From: Neoroseomonas marina
GTDB taxonomy: Bacteria > Pseudomonadota > Alphaproteobacteria > Acetobacterales > Acetobacteraceae
DNA length: 64,000 nt
Assembly (NCBI RefSeq): GCF_012927745.1
Contig: NZ_JABBKX010000012.1
Location: 62,001 to 126,000 of the forward strand
Reading direction: 5' to 3'
Of the stretch, positions 18,691-27,983 are shown one piece after another; positions within the stretch are counted from its first letter, which is position 1, and each line of letters begins with the position of its first letter. The notes beneath the pieces were generated by a model, which worked only from the letters and a program-made list of their open reading frames with translations, searched no databases and was not told where the DNA came from. A program made the translations under genes and the position numbers.

Positions 18691-19083
18691 TCAGATCGCG
18701 ATGCGCAGCACCGCGAGCGTGGCCGACAGCCACAGCAGGAAGCAGGCCCCCTTCAGCGCCAACAGGGCGCCGACCTTGGCGAGCTCGCCGCGCACATAGT
18801 CCTCGACCACTTCCTGCAGGCCATAGGCCATGTGGTGGAAAGCGGCGGCGAGGAAGGCCAGCAGCAGCACCGCGTTGAACGGGCGTCCGATCCACGCCGT
18901 CGCCTGCTGCCAGGTGGCGTCCGGCATGCGCGCCAGCGAGAAGACCAGCCAGATCGTCAGCGGCAGCAGCGCGACCGAGGTCACGCGCTGCAGCCACCAG
19001 TGATGCGTGCCGCCCTTGGCGGCGCCCAGGCCGCGCACGCGGCCGAGCGGGGAGCGGAGGGAGCGTATCGTCGGCGCGGCCAT
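18691..19083 (-). CDS. sdhD: Succinate dehydrogenase membrane anchor subunit
   Basis: 130-residue hydrophobic anchor with three transmembrane helices (about 30-52, 64-85, 105-127). The family motif [20 protein letters not shown] lies at the N-terminus, and the haem-contacting His region is [17 protein letters not shown]. Start ATG at 19083 lies five bases after the sdhC stop, so the two are co-translated. It anchors SdhAB to the membrane and helps form the quinone site. Confidence 0.92.
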   Translation of the reverse strand: MAAPTIRSLRSPLGRVRGLGAAKGGTHHWWLQRVTSVALLPLTIWLVFSLARMPDATWQQATAWIGRPFNAVLLLAFLAAAFHHMAYGLQEVVEDYVRGELAKVGALLALKGACFLLWLSATLAVLRIAI

Positions 19084-19088
19084 CGGCG

Positions 19089-19535
19089 TCAGATCCAGGT
19101 GATCAGCATGATGAGCCAGGTCAGCGCCGTCAGCGCCGCGGTGCCGATCAGCACCGCCCGGCCCGTGAGGTAGGTCGTCGGCAGGTCGAAGCCGCGCCCG
19201 CTGTCCCAGTAGAGGTGCCGGACGCCGGCGAGCGTGTGGTACCAGGCGACCGCGGTCAGCCCCATGAGCCCGACGACGCCGAAGAAGGATCCGAAGAACC
19301 ACTGCGCCCCGTTGAAGGACGCTTCCCCGGACGCGGCGGCGACGAGCCACCACACCAGGAACACCAGGCCGATCGACCACAGGGTCCCGGTGATGCGGTG
19401 CGTGATGGAAAGGGCGCTCGTCATCTGCATCATGTCGTAGGCCTGCAGATGCGGCGACAGCGGACGGCGGACGAGGGTGCCGTCCGAGCGGCGGCCGACC
19501 ATGACGGCCTCGCGCGCGTCGGTGATCTTGGACAT
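19089..19535 (-). CDS. sdhC: Succinate dehydrogenase cytochrome b556 subunit
   Basis: 148-residue membrane subunit with three helices. Family signatures are [12 protein letters not shown] at the start, [14 protein letters not shown] at the first helix with the quinone-site Ser/Arg, and [14 protein letters not shown] containing the haem b axial His. The frame is open upstream to 19652, but the ATG at 19535 gives the normal N-terminus. It is the first gene of sdhCDAB. Confidence 0.94.
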   Translation of the reverse strand: MSKITDAREAVMVGRRSDGTLVRRPLSPHLQAYDMMQMTSALSITHRITGTLWSIGLVFLVWWLVAAASGEASFNGAQWFFGSFFGVVGLMGLTAVAWYHTLAGVRHLYWDSGRGFDLPTTYLTGRAVLIGTAALTALTWLIMLITWI

Positions 19536-19744
19536 GGGTCCGAAACTCCAGACGGCCGCTTGCCCCGATCCCCGAGCCGGGGGCCGGCCTTGCGACGTCT
19601 TGTATGGTGCGGCGCCACACAGCGTCAAATCCGCGCGACGGCCGGGGGCCATGCCGAGATCGCACGGCCGCCACGGTCATCGAACCGCGGCCGGACGTCC
19701 GGGACGGGGGATGTGCCGAGTCGGGCGACCGCGGGCGCTTGGGG

Positions 19745-20149
19745 TCAGGAACTCATCGCCGCCGCGTTGATGATGCCGACGGCGATGGCGACGCCGCCCT
19801 TCACGACGGCGCCGGCCGCCTCGTTGCGCTGTTCCATCGCCTCCCGCCAGCCGGGGCCGAGCATCCGCGTCACCCCGAAGAAGCAGCCGAGCTGCGCGAT
19901 CAGGGCAATCAGGCCCCAGACCGCCGCATCGACCAGGTTCGCCGAGTTCGAGACCGAGGCACCGACCGGGATGGCGAGGCCGATCAGCGCGCCGGTGAAG
20001 GCGATGGCGGCCGCGGTGTTCCCCTGGCGGATCAGCGCCACCTCGTCCTGCGGCGTGATGCGGCAATAGATCCAGCCCCCCACCCAGACGAGCGCGATGC
20101 CCGCGATGAAATGGGTCAGGAAGCCGGGCAGGGTGGCGAGGCTCGTCAT
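19745..20149 (-). CDS. DUF350 (YjfL-like) inner-membrane protein
   Basis: 134-residue protein with four predicted transmembrane helices and the DUF350 core NTAAAIAFTGALIGLAIPVGASV. DUF350 proteins of the YjfL type accompany DUF1190 proteins and YjfC/YgiC ATP-grasp ligases in enterobacteria, and the same three families occur together here. The molecular role is unknown. It is last in the DUF1190-ligase-DUF350 set, 16 bases after the ligase stop, so it is probably in the same transcript. Confidence 0.85.
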   Translation of the reverse strand: MTSLATLPGFLTHFIAGIALVWVGGWIYCRITPQDEVALIRQGNTAAAIAFTGALIGLAIPVGASVSNSANLVDAAVWGLIALIAQLGCFFGVTRMLGPGWREAMEQRNEAAGAVVKGGVAIAVGIINAAAMSS

Positions 20150-20165
20150 GGTCTTCCCCCCAGGA

Positions 20166-21284
20166 TCAGTCGAACAGGTGCGGCACGAAGCGGCTGGTGT
20201 CGCGCGTCACCGGCGTCGCATCCTCCCGGATGCCGAGCCCGCGCGGTTCGCCGGCGATGATCCAGGAGCCCAGCACCGGGTAGCGGCCGCCGAAGACGGG
20301 CAACTCGGCATATTCCTGCCAGACCCGCGGCTGGTCGGCGTAGGGGCCGTCGGTCTCGATGCCGGGGGCGGAGATGTTCGACCCCTCCCGGCCCCAGAGC
20401 GGCTTGGCGATCTCGGGCTTGCCGGTCCGGCCGGGCTCGAGGAAGGCCGCGAGCAGGTTCGGATGGTCCGGGTAGAGGTGCCAGAGCAGGGAGAGGAAGG
20501 CCTTGCTCGCCGGGATCAGTCGCCAGGCGGGCTCGATCCAGCGGGTGCGGGCGCGGGGGATGTCGGCGCCGAAGGCCTCCCGCAGCAGCCAGTCCCAGGG
20601 GTAGAGCTTGAACATCGCCTCGATCGGGCGTTCGTCGAGGTCGGTGAAGTCCACGCCGTTCCAGCCGATCTCCTCCATCGCCAGGAAGGGCGCGTCGAAG
20701 CCCGCCTGCATGGCGGTGTCGCGCAGGTAGTCGACGGTGCCGCGGTCCTCGACGCTCTCGGCGTGGCAGCAGAAATGGACGGTCGACGGAAGGCCGAAGC
20801 GCGGCCAGGCTTCGATCAGCGCCTCGTGCAGGCCGTTGAACTGGTCGTGGTTCTCGGCGCCGTGGCCGTCATCGAGACATTGCAGCCATTCCCACTGCAC
20901 CACCGCGGCCTCGAACAGGGCGGTCGGCGTATCGGCGTTGTATTCCAGCAGCTTGGGCGCCCCGGTGCCGTCCCAGCGCAGGTCGATCCGGCCGTAGAGG
21001 GAAGGTTCCCCCCGTTCCCAGGACCGCTTGGCGATCGGCCAGGCGCCGGGCGGGATGCCGAGGGGCTCGTTGAGGTCGTTCGCCACGGCATAGGCCACGG
21101 CCTCGCGGCTGATGCGCTCGATCTCCGCCGTCGCGGCCTCGAGGACGTCCACCTCGTCCTCGGTGAAGCGGTAATAGGCGCTTTCGTCCCAATAGGGCTC
21201 GCCCTCGATGTCGGCGAAGGCGAAGCCCATGCGGCGGGCGCGGTCGCGCCGGTCGGCGCGGGGGTCGAGGCGCCGGCGCTCCAC
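20166..21284 (-). CDS. Glutathionylspermidine synthase-like ATP-grasp protein (YjfC/YgiC family)
   Basis: 372 residues of the preATP-grasp/ATP-grasp synthetase domain found in glutathionylspermidine synthase, without the amidase domain. Motifs are GFAFADIEGEPYWDESAYY near the N-terminus, RIDLRWDGTGAPKLLEYNADTPT (ATP/Mg site), and KPLWGREGSNIS (glycine-rich loop). The GTG at 21284 is preferred because the N-terminus MERRRLDPRADRRDRARRMG aligns with YgiC. A later ATG at 21230 lacks a ribosome site. It probably ligates a peptide to an amine, but no substrate is known for the family members outside true GspS. Confidence 0.88.
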   Translation of the reverse strand: MERRRLDPRADRRDRARRMGFAFADIEGEPYWDESAYYRFTEDEVDVLEAATAEIERISREAVAYAVANDLNEPLGIPPGAWPIAKRSWERGEPSLYGRIDLRWDGTGAPKLLEYNADTPTALFEAAVVQWEWLQCLDDGHGAENHDQFNGLHEALIEAWPRFGLPSTVHFCCHAESVEDRGTVDYLRDTAMQAGFDAPFLAMEEIGWNGVDFTDLDERPIEAMFKLYPWDWLLREAFGADIPRARTRWIEPAWRLIPASKAFLSLLWHLYPDHPNLLAAFLEPGRTGKPEIAKPLWGREGSNISAPGIETDGPYADQPRVWQEYAELPVFGGRYPVLGSWIIAGEPRGLGIREDATPVTRDTSRFVPHLFD

Positions 21285-21288
21285 CCCC

Positions 21289-21651
21289 TCAGGACCCCGA
21301 GGAGGAGAAGCCCCGCGCGGTGGAGCCGAACCCCCCGCGGGAGGAGGTGACCGCGGCGGTGCGGAAGCCGCCCGACCCGACCAGGGCCGAACCGCCGGAG
21401 GTGCTGGTCCCGCTGCCGCTGCGCCCGAAGAACCAGGCGCCGCCGCCGTGATAGCCGCGGCTGGAACTCGCCCCGGCGCAGATCTGCTCGGCGTCGGGGC
21501 GGCCGGCGCCGCGGGCTTCCTGGCAGGCGCGCTGGCGGTCCCGCGCGGCCGGGTTGCTCATCAGCATCGTGGCGCCGCCCAGCACCACGCCGCCGCCCAG
21601 CAGAACGAGGGTGATGGTCCGGGCCATTCTCATGGCCGGAATGTTAGGCAT
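21289..21651 (-). CDS. DUF1190 (YgiB/YjfM-like) secreted Ser/Gly-rich protein
   Basis: 120-residue protein with an N-terminal hydrophobic segment (about 10-30, a lipoprotein-like or anchor signal), a CQEARGAGRPDAEQIC segment with two Cys, and a long low-complexity tail of Gly and Ser (SGSGTSTSGGSALVGSGG...RGFSSSGS). This is the typical DUF1190/YgiB layout. It starts the cluster with the ATP-grasp ligase five bases downstream. The Ser/Gly tail could be the substrate or surface partner of the ligase, which is inference. Confidence 0.8.
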   Translation of the reverse strand: MPNIPAMRMARTITLVLLGGGVVLGGATMLMSNPAARDRQRACQEARGAGRPDAEQICAGASSSRGYHGGGAWFFGRSGSGTSTSGGSALVGSGGFRTAAVTSSRGGFGSTARGFSSSGS

Positions 21652-21715
21652 GGCGGAGATTGACGGGAAAGCGTCCCGCGCCCAGCGTTGTGACGGATTT
21701 CACAGGGCGGACCCG

Positions 21716-22939
21716 ATGAGCGCCGATCCCACCCCCGGCATGGGCCGCGACGCCCGCATCATCACGCTGATCGGCACCGGGCACTTCCTGTCCCACTTCT
21801 ACATGCTGTGCCTGCCGCCGCTGTTCCTGTTCTGGCGGGCGGAATTCGACGTCTCCTTCGCGGAACTGGGCCTGGCCGTCGCGCTGATGTCGGGGACGAC
21901 GGCGCTGCTGCAGACGCCGGTCGGCTTCCTGGTGGACAAGCACGGGGCGCGGCCCTTCCTGGTGGGCGGGACGCTGCTGATGGCGCTCTCGGTCTCGGCC
22001 ATGGCGGCAGCACCCGGGATCTGGGCGATCTGGCTCCTGGCGATCCTCTCGGGCGTGGGCAATTCGGTGATCCACCCGGCGGACTACGCGATCCTCGCCG
22101 GGTCGATCGACAAGGCGCGGATGGGGCGCGCCTTCGCACTGCACACCTTCACCGGCAACCTTGGCTTCGCGCTGGCGCCGCCGGTGATCGCGCTGCTGGC
22201 CGCGACGATGGGCTGGCGCTGGTCGCTGCTGCTGGTCGGGCTGCTCGGCGTGCCGGTGGTCGCGGCGATCGTGGTGCAGAGCCGGATCCTGCACGACCAG
22301 GCCAAGCCGAAGAAGGCCGAGGACGGGCCGACGGGACGCGAGATCCTGCTCTCCCGCCCCATCCTGCTGTTCTTCGGCTTCTTCCTGCTCTCCTCCATGG
22401 CGGGGTCGGGCATCCAGGCCTTCGTCATCACCGTGCTGGGCAAGCTGTGGGGGACGCCGGTCGCCGTCGCCTCGACCGTGCTGACCGGCTACATGATCGG
22501 CGCGACGGCAGGCACGCTGGTGGGCGGCTGGGTGGCCGATACGTCCAAGCGCAACCTGATCGGCTTCGTCGTCGTGCTGACCGGCTTCGCCATGGCGATG
22601 ATCCTCGCGCTCGGCCTGATGCCGATGCCGGAATTCGTGCTGCCGGTGGTCGGCCTGCTCGGCGGGCTCGCCATGGGGGCGTCCCGCACGCCGCGCGACG
22701 TGATGCTGAAGGACGCTTCGCCGCCCGGGCAGATCGGCAAGGTGTTCGGCTTCGTCTCCTCCGGTCTGCCGCTGGGCGGGGCGATCACGCCGGTGCCGCT
22801 CGGCTTCCTGATCGACATGGGATACCCGCAGCTGGTGCTGCCGGTGGTGGCGGCGCTGCTCGGGCTGTCGCTGCTCTGCGCCGGTTCGGCCCAGGCGGAT
22901 GCGCGCAGCCGCCGGGCGGCCGCGATGCCCGCCGAGTGA
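21716..22939 (+). CDS. Major facilitator superfamily transporter
   Basis: 407-residue MFS permease with 12 predicted helices. The A-motif-like loop is GFLVDKHGARPFLVGG between helices 2 and 3, and there is a central cytoplasmic loop around KPKKAEDGPTGRE. The N-terminal GTGHFLSHFYMLCLPPLF resembles fosmidomycin-resistance (Fsr)-type exporters. I chose the ATG at 21716, with AGGG about eight bases upstream, over 21554. The gene is divergent from the DUF1190 cluster. The substrate is unknown. Confidence 0.87.
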   Translation: MSADPTPGMGRDARIITLIGTGHFLSHFYMLCLPPLFLFWRAEFDVSFAELGLAVALMSGTTALLQTPVGFLVDKHGARPFLVGGTLLMALSVSAMAAAPGIWAIWLLAILSGVGNSVIHPADYAILAGSIDKARMGRAFALHTFTGNLGFALAPPVIALLAATMGWRWSLLLVGLLGVPVVAAIVVQSRILHDQAKPKKAEDGPTGREILLSRPILLFFGFFLLSSMAGSGIQAFVITVLGKLWGTPVAVASTVLTGYMIGATAGTLVGGWVADTSKRNLIGFVVVLTGFAMAMILALGLMPMPEFVLPVVGLLGGLAMGASRTPRDVMLKDASPPGQIGKVFGFVSSGLPLGGAITPVPLGFLIDMGYPQLVLPVVAALLGLSLLCAGSAQADARSRRAAAMPAE

Positions 22940-22967
22940 TGCCGGACCTCCGGGGGCCGGGGCCCCG

Positions 22968-23612
22968 GTGACGGCCTTCGACGATCTTCTGCTGGCGCTC
23001 ACCTGGGCGGCGGTCGCGGTGCTGGCGGTCGCCGGGGCGCTGAGCGCGTCGCGCAAGCAGCTCGACCCGGTGGGGTTCATGCTGGTCGCCTGCCTGTGTG
23101 CCTTCGGGGGCGGCACGGTGCGGGACGTGATCCTGAACCAGCCTGTCTTCTGGCTGAACGTGCCGGGGATGGTGGGGCTCGCCGCGGGGCTGGCGCTGCT
23201 GGTCTTCTTCACGGCGCATCTGGTCGAACGGCGCTTCGTGGTGTTGCTGTGGGCGGACGCGGTGGGGCTCGGCCTGTTCGCCGTGCTGGGGGCGGAGGTG
23301 GCGCAGCGCGCCGGGGCGACGCCCTGGGTCGCGGTCCTGATGGGCACCATCACCGCGACGGCGGGCGGCATGCTGCGCGACATCATCTGCGCCGAGATGC
23401 CGCTGATCCTGCGGCGCGAGATCTACGCGACCGCCGCGGCTCTGGGCGCGGCCGTCTTCGTGGTGCTGCAGGACGCGGGCGCCGGGCGCACCGTCGCGGT
23501 GTCCATCGGGATCCTGGTGGGTTTCGGGGCGCGGGCGGCGGCGATCCTGACCGGCTGGTCCCTGCCGACCTACCGGGCGCGGCCGGGCAGGGACTATCCG
23601 GACCAGCGATGA
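22968..23612 (+). CDS. TRIC-type cation channel family protein (UPF0126/YicG)
   Basis: 214-residue membrane protein with seven predicted helices arranged as two repeats. Each repeat carries the family glycine-rich motif: AFGGGTVRDVIL and ATAGGMLRDIIC. Bacterial TRIC proteins form trimeric monovalent cation channels. The GTG at 22968 starts just before the first helix; upstream in-frame codons overlap the MFS gene and look non-membrane. Its stop overlaps the next gene's ATG (ATGA). Confidence 0.88.
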   Translation: MTAFDDLLLALTWAAVAVLAVAGALSASRKQLDPVGFMLVACLCAFGGGTVRDVILNQPVFWLNVPGMVGLAAGLALLVFFTAHLVERRFVVLLWADAVGLGLFAVLGAEVAQRAGATPWVAVLMGTITATAGGMLRDIICAEMPLILRREIYATAAALGAAVFVVLQDAGAGRTVAVSIGILVGFGARAAAILTGWSLPTYRARPGRDYPDQR

Positions 23613-24481
23613 GCCAGCCTGTCCTTGCCGTGGCGCTGACCCTTGGGGCGGGGCTGCTCTACACGCTCGGCTACGCCATCGCGAAGATCCTCGCGGCGAC
23701 GCTCGACCCGGTGCAGATCACCTTCCTGCGCTCGGCGATCGTGCTGGCCGGCGCGGCGGTCTTCGCGCTGCGGCTGCGCGATCCCGCCGCGGCGCTGCGC
23801 CGGCTGGTGGCGCCGCCGCAGGCGAAGGACCAGCGCCTTGCGGCGGTGCTGCTGATCGTCTCCACCACGCTGGCGGTGGTCGGCTATTCGCTCGTGCCGG
23901 TCACCGAGGCCTCGGCGCTGGGCTTCACCGCGCCCATCATCCTCGTGCTGCTCGGCGCGCTGGTGCTGCGGGAGCATGTGACGCCGCGGCGATGGGTGGC
24001 GCTGGCGCTCGGCTTCGCGGGGATGCTCGCGGTGGTGCGGCCGGGGGGTGATCTGTTCACCTGGGCGGCGGCGGTGCCGGTGTCCGCCGCGCTGATGTAC
24101 GCGCTGTACCAGGTGATGACGCGGCGCATCCGCGGCGTGGCCGACGAATGGGATGCGACGCTGCAGGGGGCGTTGGCGGGCGTGGTGATGCTCGCCCCCA
24201 CCATGCCGTTCCTGTGGCGTGCGCCGGATGCGGCGGCGCTCGCTCTCGTCGTGGTCTATGCGGCGGTGCAGACGGCGGCGCTGCTGTGCATCGCCGGCGC
24301 GGTGCGGCGGGCGGAGGTCTCTGGCCTCGCGCCCTGGCATTATTCGCGCATCGTCTTCGCGCTGATCCTCGACGCGATCCTGTTCGCGCGGGTGCCGGGC
24401 GCCTGGGCGCTGGTCGGCTGCGCGCTGATCGCGGCGGGCGGGCTGGTGCTGGCCTGGCCTAGGAAGCCTGCGGCCCGATGA
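23609..24481 (+). CDS. EamA/DMT-family transporter
   Basis: 290-residue drug/metabolite transporter with ten helices in two EamA repeats (about 1-140 and 150-285). The first repeat ends with LVLREHVTPRRWVALALGFAGMLAVVRPG, a hallmark of the family. It overlaps the TRIC-like gene by four bases (ATGA), so the MFS-TRIC-DMT genes may form one operon. Its last 23 bases overlap the 3' end of the convergent asd gene. The substrate is unknown. Confidence 0.88.
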   Translation: MSQPVLAVALTLGAGLLYTLGYAIAKILAATLDPVQITFLRSAIVLAGAAVFALRLRDPAAALRRLVAPPQAKDQRLAAVLLIVSTTLAVVGYSLVPVTEASALGFTAPIILVLLGALVLREHVTPRRWVALALGFAGMLAVVRPGGDLFTWAAAVPVSAALMYALYQVMTRRIRGVADEWDATLQGALAGVVMLAPTMPFLWRAPDAAALALVVVYAAVQTAALLCIAGAVRRAEVSGLAPWHYSRIVFALILDAILFARVPGAWALVGCALIAAGGLVLAWPRKPAAR

Positions 24482-25490
24482 GGCCCTTGCGGTGCAGCTC
24501 CTCCGCGATCTGCACCGCGTTCAGCGCCGCGCCCTTGCGCAGGTTGTCCGCCACGCACCAGAAGGCGAGGCCGTTCGGCACCGTCGGGTCCTTCCGCAGG
24601 CGCGAGACATAGACCGCATCCTCCCCCGCGATCTCGAGCGGCGTCGCATAGCCGCCGTCGTCGCGGGTATCGAGCAGCGTCACGCCGGCCGCGGTGCGCA
24701 GCGCCTCGCGCGCCTGGCGCTCGGTGATCGGCTTCTCGAACTCGACATGCACGGCCTCGGCATGGCCGATCATCACCGGCACGCGCACGCAGGTCGCGAT
24801 CACCTGGATGTCGGGGTCGAGGATCTTCCGCGTCTCGACCGCCATCTTCCATTCCTCCTTCGTCGCGCCGTCGTCCATGAATCGGTCGATATGCGGGATG
24901 ACGTTGAAGGCGATGGGCTTGGTGAACTGCTCCGGCGTCGCCGGGTCGTTGACGAAGACGCCGCGGGTCTGGGACCAGAGCTCGTCCATCGCCTCCTTCC
25001 CCGCGCCCGAGACGGACTGGTAGGTCGCCACCACCACGCGCTTCACCTTCGCGATCTCGTGCAGCGGCTTCAGCGCGACGACCATCTGGATGGTCGAGCA
25101 GTTGGGGTTGGCGATGATGCCCTTCTTCGGCCGCTTCGCGATGGCCTGCGGGTTCACCTCCGGCACCACCAGCGGCACGCCCGGTTCCATCCGGAACTGG
25201 GAGGTGTTGTCGATGACCAAGCACCCTGCCGCCGCCGCGCGCGGCGCATGGACGGCCGAGACCGCCGCCCCCGGCGAGAACAGCGCGAGGTCAGTGCCGC
25301 TGAAATCGTAGCGGTCGAGGTCGCGCACCTTCAGCACCGCATCCTCGCCGAAGGAGACCTCGGCCCCCGCCGAACGGCCCGATGCGAGGGCGACCGCCTC
25401 CCGCACCGGGAAGCGGCGCTCGGACAGCGTCTTCAGGATCTCACGCCCGACCGCGCCGGTGGCTCCGACGACCGCGACCTTGTACGCCAT
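24459..25490 (-). CDS. asd: Aspartate-semialdehyde dehydrogenase
   Basis: 343-residue enzyme that reduces aspartyl phosphate to the semialdehyde for Lys, Met, Thr and diaminopimelate synthesis. The NADP-binding start is YKVAVVGATGAVGREIL, the catalytic Cys is in IIANPNCSTIQM, and the family motif AFWCVADNLRKGAALN closes the protein. The frame is open to 25577, but the ATG at 25490 begins the Rossmann fold. Its 3' end overlaps the convergent DMT gene by 23 bases. Confidence 0.96.
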   Translation of the reverse strand: MAYKVAVVGATGAVGREILKTLSERRFPVREAVALASGRSAGAEVSFGEDAVLKVRDLDRYDFSGTDLALFSPGAAVSAVHAPRAAAAGCLVIDNTSQFRMEPGVPLVVPEVNPQAIAKRPKKGIIANPNCSTIQMVVALKPLHEIAKVKRVVVATYQSVSGAGKEAMDELWSQTRGVFVNDPATPEQFTKPIAFNVIPHIDRFMDDGATKEEWKMAVETRKILDPDIQVIATCVRVPVMIGHAEAVHVEFEKPITERQAREALRTAAGVTLLDTRDDGGYATPLEIAGEDAVYVSRLRKDPTVPNGLAFWCVADNLRKGAALNAVQIAEELHRKGLIGPQAS

Positions 25491-25542
25491 GACACCACTC
25501 CAGCCTGTCGACGGCGGCTGTAGAGCAACTTGGCCTGCAAGG

Positions 25543-25608
25543 GAAAAGGCTGGAGGGGCGTCGCCCCTCCAGACCACCCGACCAAAGGCCGAAAGGCCTT
25601 TGGAAACC
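25543..25608 (-). terminator. Chemoreceptor gene terminator formed by a repeated two-hairpin element
   Basis: Just past the chemoreceptor stop on the minus strand is a 9-bp hairpin with a four-base loop (stem CCAAAGGCC, 25582-25603). Next comes an 11-bp hairpin (CTGGAGGGGCG arm, 25550-25572), then TTTT (+ strand 25544-25547). The second hairpin plus T-run is terminator-like. The whole element recurs at 61476-61536. Confidence 0.6.
25582..25608. repeat. Two-hairpin intergenic repeat, copy 1
   Basis: This 27-base core (inverted repeat CCAAAGGCC / GGCCTTTGG around a four-base loop, then AAACC) is identical to 61510-61536. In both places it sits next to a longer GC-rich hairpin of unrelated sequence but similar design (25550-25572 here), and in both it lies 3' of a minus-strand gene. 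Looks like a REP/BIME-type dispersed element. Confidence 0.7.
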
Positions 25609-25616
25609 GAGACTTG

Positions 25617-27938
25617 TCAGGCGGCGCGGACGGCCTTCAGGAAGCCCTCGGCCCGGGCGCGCAAGGTTTCCGCGTCTCCGCTCAGGGCGCCGGAGGCCTG
25701 CAGGACGGCCCCGGCCGAACCGCCGGTCGCATCGGCGGCGGCCCGGATGCCTTCGATCTTCCGCGCCACCGTCTCGGTCGCCTGGGCCACCTGCGCGGCA
25801 CTGCGGGCGATCTCGCGCGTCGTGGCACCCTGTTCCTCGACCGCGGCGGCGATCGCCGTGGCGATGTCGCTGGTCCGGTCGACCGTCGCACCGATGGCGC
25901 GGATCGCATCCACCGCCTGGTTCGTCGCGCCCTGCATCTCGCCGATCTGCCGGCCGATCTCCTCGGTCGCCTTCGCCGTCTGGCCGGCGAGGTTCTTCAC
26001 CTCGCTCGCCACCACGGCGAAGCCCTTGCCGGCCTCGCCCGCACGCGCCGCCTCGATCGTCGCGTTGAGTGCCAGCAGGTTGGTCTGGCCCGCGATCTCC
26101 CCGATCAACCGCACCACATCCCCGATGCGCGACGCGGCCTCCGCGAGCCCACGCACCGTGGTGTCGGTCGCCTTGGCCTCGGCGACCGCCCGGCGGGCGA
26201 CTTCGGCCGCCTCGGCGACGCGTCGGGTGATCTCCTCGACGGAGGCCGCCATCTCCTCCGCCGCCGCCGCGACCGCCTGCACATCGGCATTGGCCTGGGT
26301 GCCGGCCTCCGAAACCGTCATGGCCTCGCGCCCCGCATCGGCTGCGGCGTCCGTCAGGGTGCGCGCCGCCTGCTGCAATTGCGCGGCGGAGGCCGCGACG
26401 GAATTCACCACCGCGCCGATGTCCTCCTCGAAGGTATCGGCGAGCCGCGCCTGCTCGGTCGTGCGCTGCCAGGCCAGCATCGCGCCGACATACTGCCCGG
26501 ACGGGTCGCGCAAAGCCGAGGCGTTGAGGTCCAGCGTCTCCGTCCCCAGCCGCAGCCGCGTCTTGTGGGGCAGGTTGGCCGGCTCCGACAGCATCGCGCG
26601 GATGCGCGCCGGTCCCTTGTCGAAGATGTCGATGCTCTGCCCGACCAGGTCATCCGCCTTGATGGGCACCAGCGCCTCGAGGGTCCGCAGCAGGTCCTTG
26701 GAGAAGGCGTTGGCGTAGGTGATGCGGAACTCGTTCCGCGGATCGGCGACCAGGACGCCCACCGGCATCTGTTCGATGATCTGGCTGCGCGCGAAGGCAT
26801 CGGCCACGGTCAGGCGAAGGCCTTCCACGGCCTCGGCGATGCGTCCGATCTCGTCGCGACGGCCGCGGTCCGGCACGTTGACGCCCGTCTCGCCGCCCGC
26901 GATGGCGCCGATCGCCGCCGCGAGCCGCCGTAGCGGGGTGCCGATGGTGCGCGCCATGGCCCAGGCGGACAGCAGCAGCACCAGGGCGATGCCGGCGGCG
27001 GTCCCGAGCACGATGTGCGACTGGCGCCGCAGCTCGGCGCCGATCGCGGCCTCGGCCGCCGCGTCGATCTCGGACAGACGCGCATTCGCCGCGGCGAAGG
27101 CGGCCAGCAGCGCTTCCTGGGCCGGCTGTGCCCGTTCCGCGGCCAGTCGCTCGAGCTGCGCACCGGTCTCGATGGTCGCGATGGCGCCCGTCGAGGCCTG
27201 ATCGGCCAGCCCGCCGATGCGTTCGAACTCCTCGCGAACGCGGGCCACCCCCTGGGTGGCGGACACCGCTCCGCGCAGATGCACGCGGGATTGCGCCGCC
27301 GCGCGGCGCACGCGCTGCGCCATCCGCTCGTCGCCGGTGGCGAGGTAGCGCAGCGCGGAGGCGCGGACGTCGTTGAAGCCCTGGTGGAAGGCCATGAAGC
27401 GCGTGCGGGCGTCGCTCTGCGCGTCCCCCGTCAGGTCGAAGTCGATCGCCGCACTCGTGCCCTCGAAGGCCTGGTCGTAGTCCTGGGCGCGCGCGAGGAA
27501 GGTTTCGTCCCGCTGGCGCAGGATCTCGAGCCGCAGCCGCGCCTGTTCATCGAGCAGCAGGGCATAGGCCGCGGCACGCTCGGCGATGGTGGCGACGAGC
27601 GCCGTCGTCGCCGAGTCATCGAGCCGCACGGCGGCCTGCCGCGCCTGCACGGTCGCTCGTTCGAGGGCCTGGACCGCGGCGGCGCGGGCGGCCTCGACGG
27701 CGGCCGGCGTCTGCGCGACGGACAGGGTGCGGGCCTGCGAAGGCGCTTCCGCTGCGCCGACCGCGGCGGCCGACAGGATGCCCCCCGCGGCGCCGCTTTC
27801 GGACTGCCGCCGGATGGTGGTTTCCACCGAATCGCCGGTGATCTGCATCGTCGCGACGATGGCGCCGACCATCAGGAGGGCGACGAGGCCCGAGGCCGCG
27901 ATCTTGGCGGCGACGGGAAGATGGAGGAATGCGCGCAT
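25617..27938 (-). CDS. Methyl-accepting chemotaxis protein with HAMP and PAS domains
   Basis: 773-residue transmembrane chemoreceptor. TM1 is about 12-34, followed by a long helical periplasmic domain (about 35-307), TM2 about 308-330, HAMP about 331-385, and a PAS domain about 388-495 ([26 protein letters not shown]). The MCP signalling coil runs from about 500 to 760 with the hairpin tip [21 protein letters not shown], which contacts CheA/CheW. No C-terminal CheR/CheB pentapeptide is seen. The ATG at 27938 has AGGGTGG upstream; a TTG at 27953 is less likely. No chemotaxis operon lies nearby. The alpha-helical sensor resembles four-helix-bundle or HBM-type domains; the ligand is unknown. Confidence 0.93.
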   Translation of the reverse strand: MRAFLHLPVAAKIAASGLVALLMVGAIVATMQITGDSVETTIRRQSESGAAGGILSAAAVGAAEAPSQARTLSVAQTPAAVEAARAAAVQALERATVQARQAAVRLDDSATTALVATIAERAAAYALLLDEQARLRLEILRQRDETFLARAQDYDQAFEGTSAAIDFDLTGDAQSDARTRFMAFHQGFNDVRASALRYLATGDERMAQRVRRAAAQSRVHLRGAVSATQGVARVREEFERIGGLADQASTGAIATIETGAQLERLAAERAQPAQEALLAAFAAANARLSEIDAAAEAAIGAELRRQSHIVLGTAAGIALVLLLSAWAMARTIGTPLRRLAAAIGAIAGGETGVNVPDRGRRDEIGRIAEAVEGLRLTVADAFARSQIIEQMPVGVLVADPRNEFRITYANAFSKDLLRTLEALVPIKADDLVGQSIDIFDKGPARIRAMLSEPANLPHKTRLRLGTETLDLNASALRDPSGQYVGAMLAWQRTTEQARLADTFEEDIGAVVNSVAASAAQLQQAARTLTDAAADAGREAMTVSEAGTQANADVQAVAAAAEEMAASVEEITRRVAEAAEVARRAVAEAKATDTTVRGLAEAASRIGDVVRLIGEIAGQTNLLALNATIEAARAGEAGKGFAVVASEVKNLAGQTAKATEEIGRQIGEMQGATNQAVDAIRAIGATVDRTSDIATAIAAAVEEQGATTREIARSAAQVAQATETVARKIEGIRAAADATGGSAGAVLQASGALSGDAETLRARAEGFLKAVRAA

Positions 27939-27983
27939 GGGCCACCCTGACAAAGGATCGGCCGCGAGTGTCCCGGACCGGGC

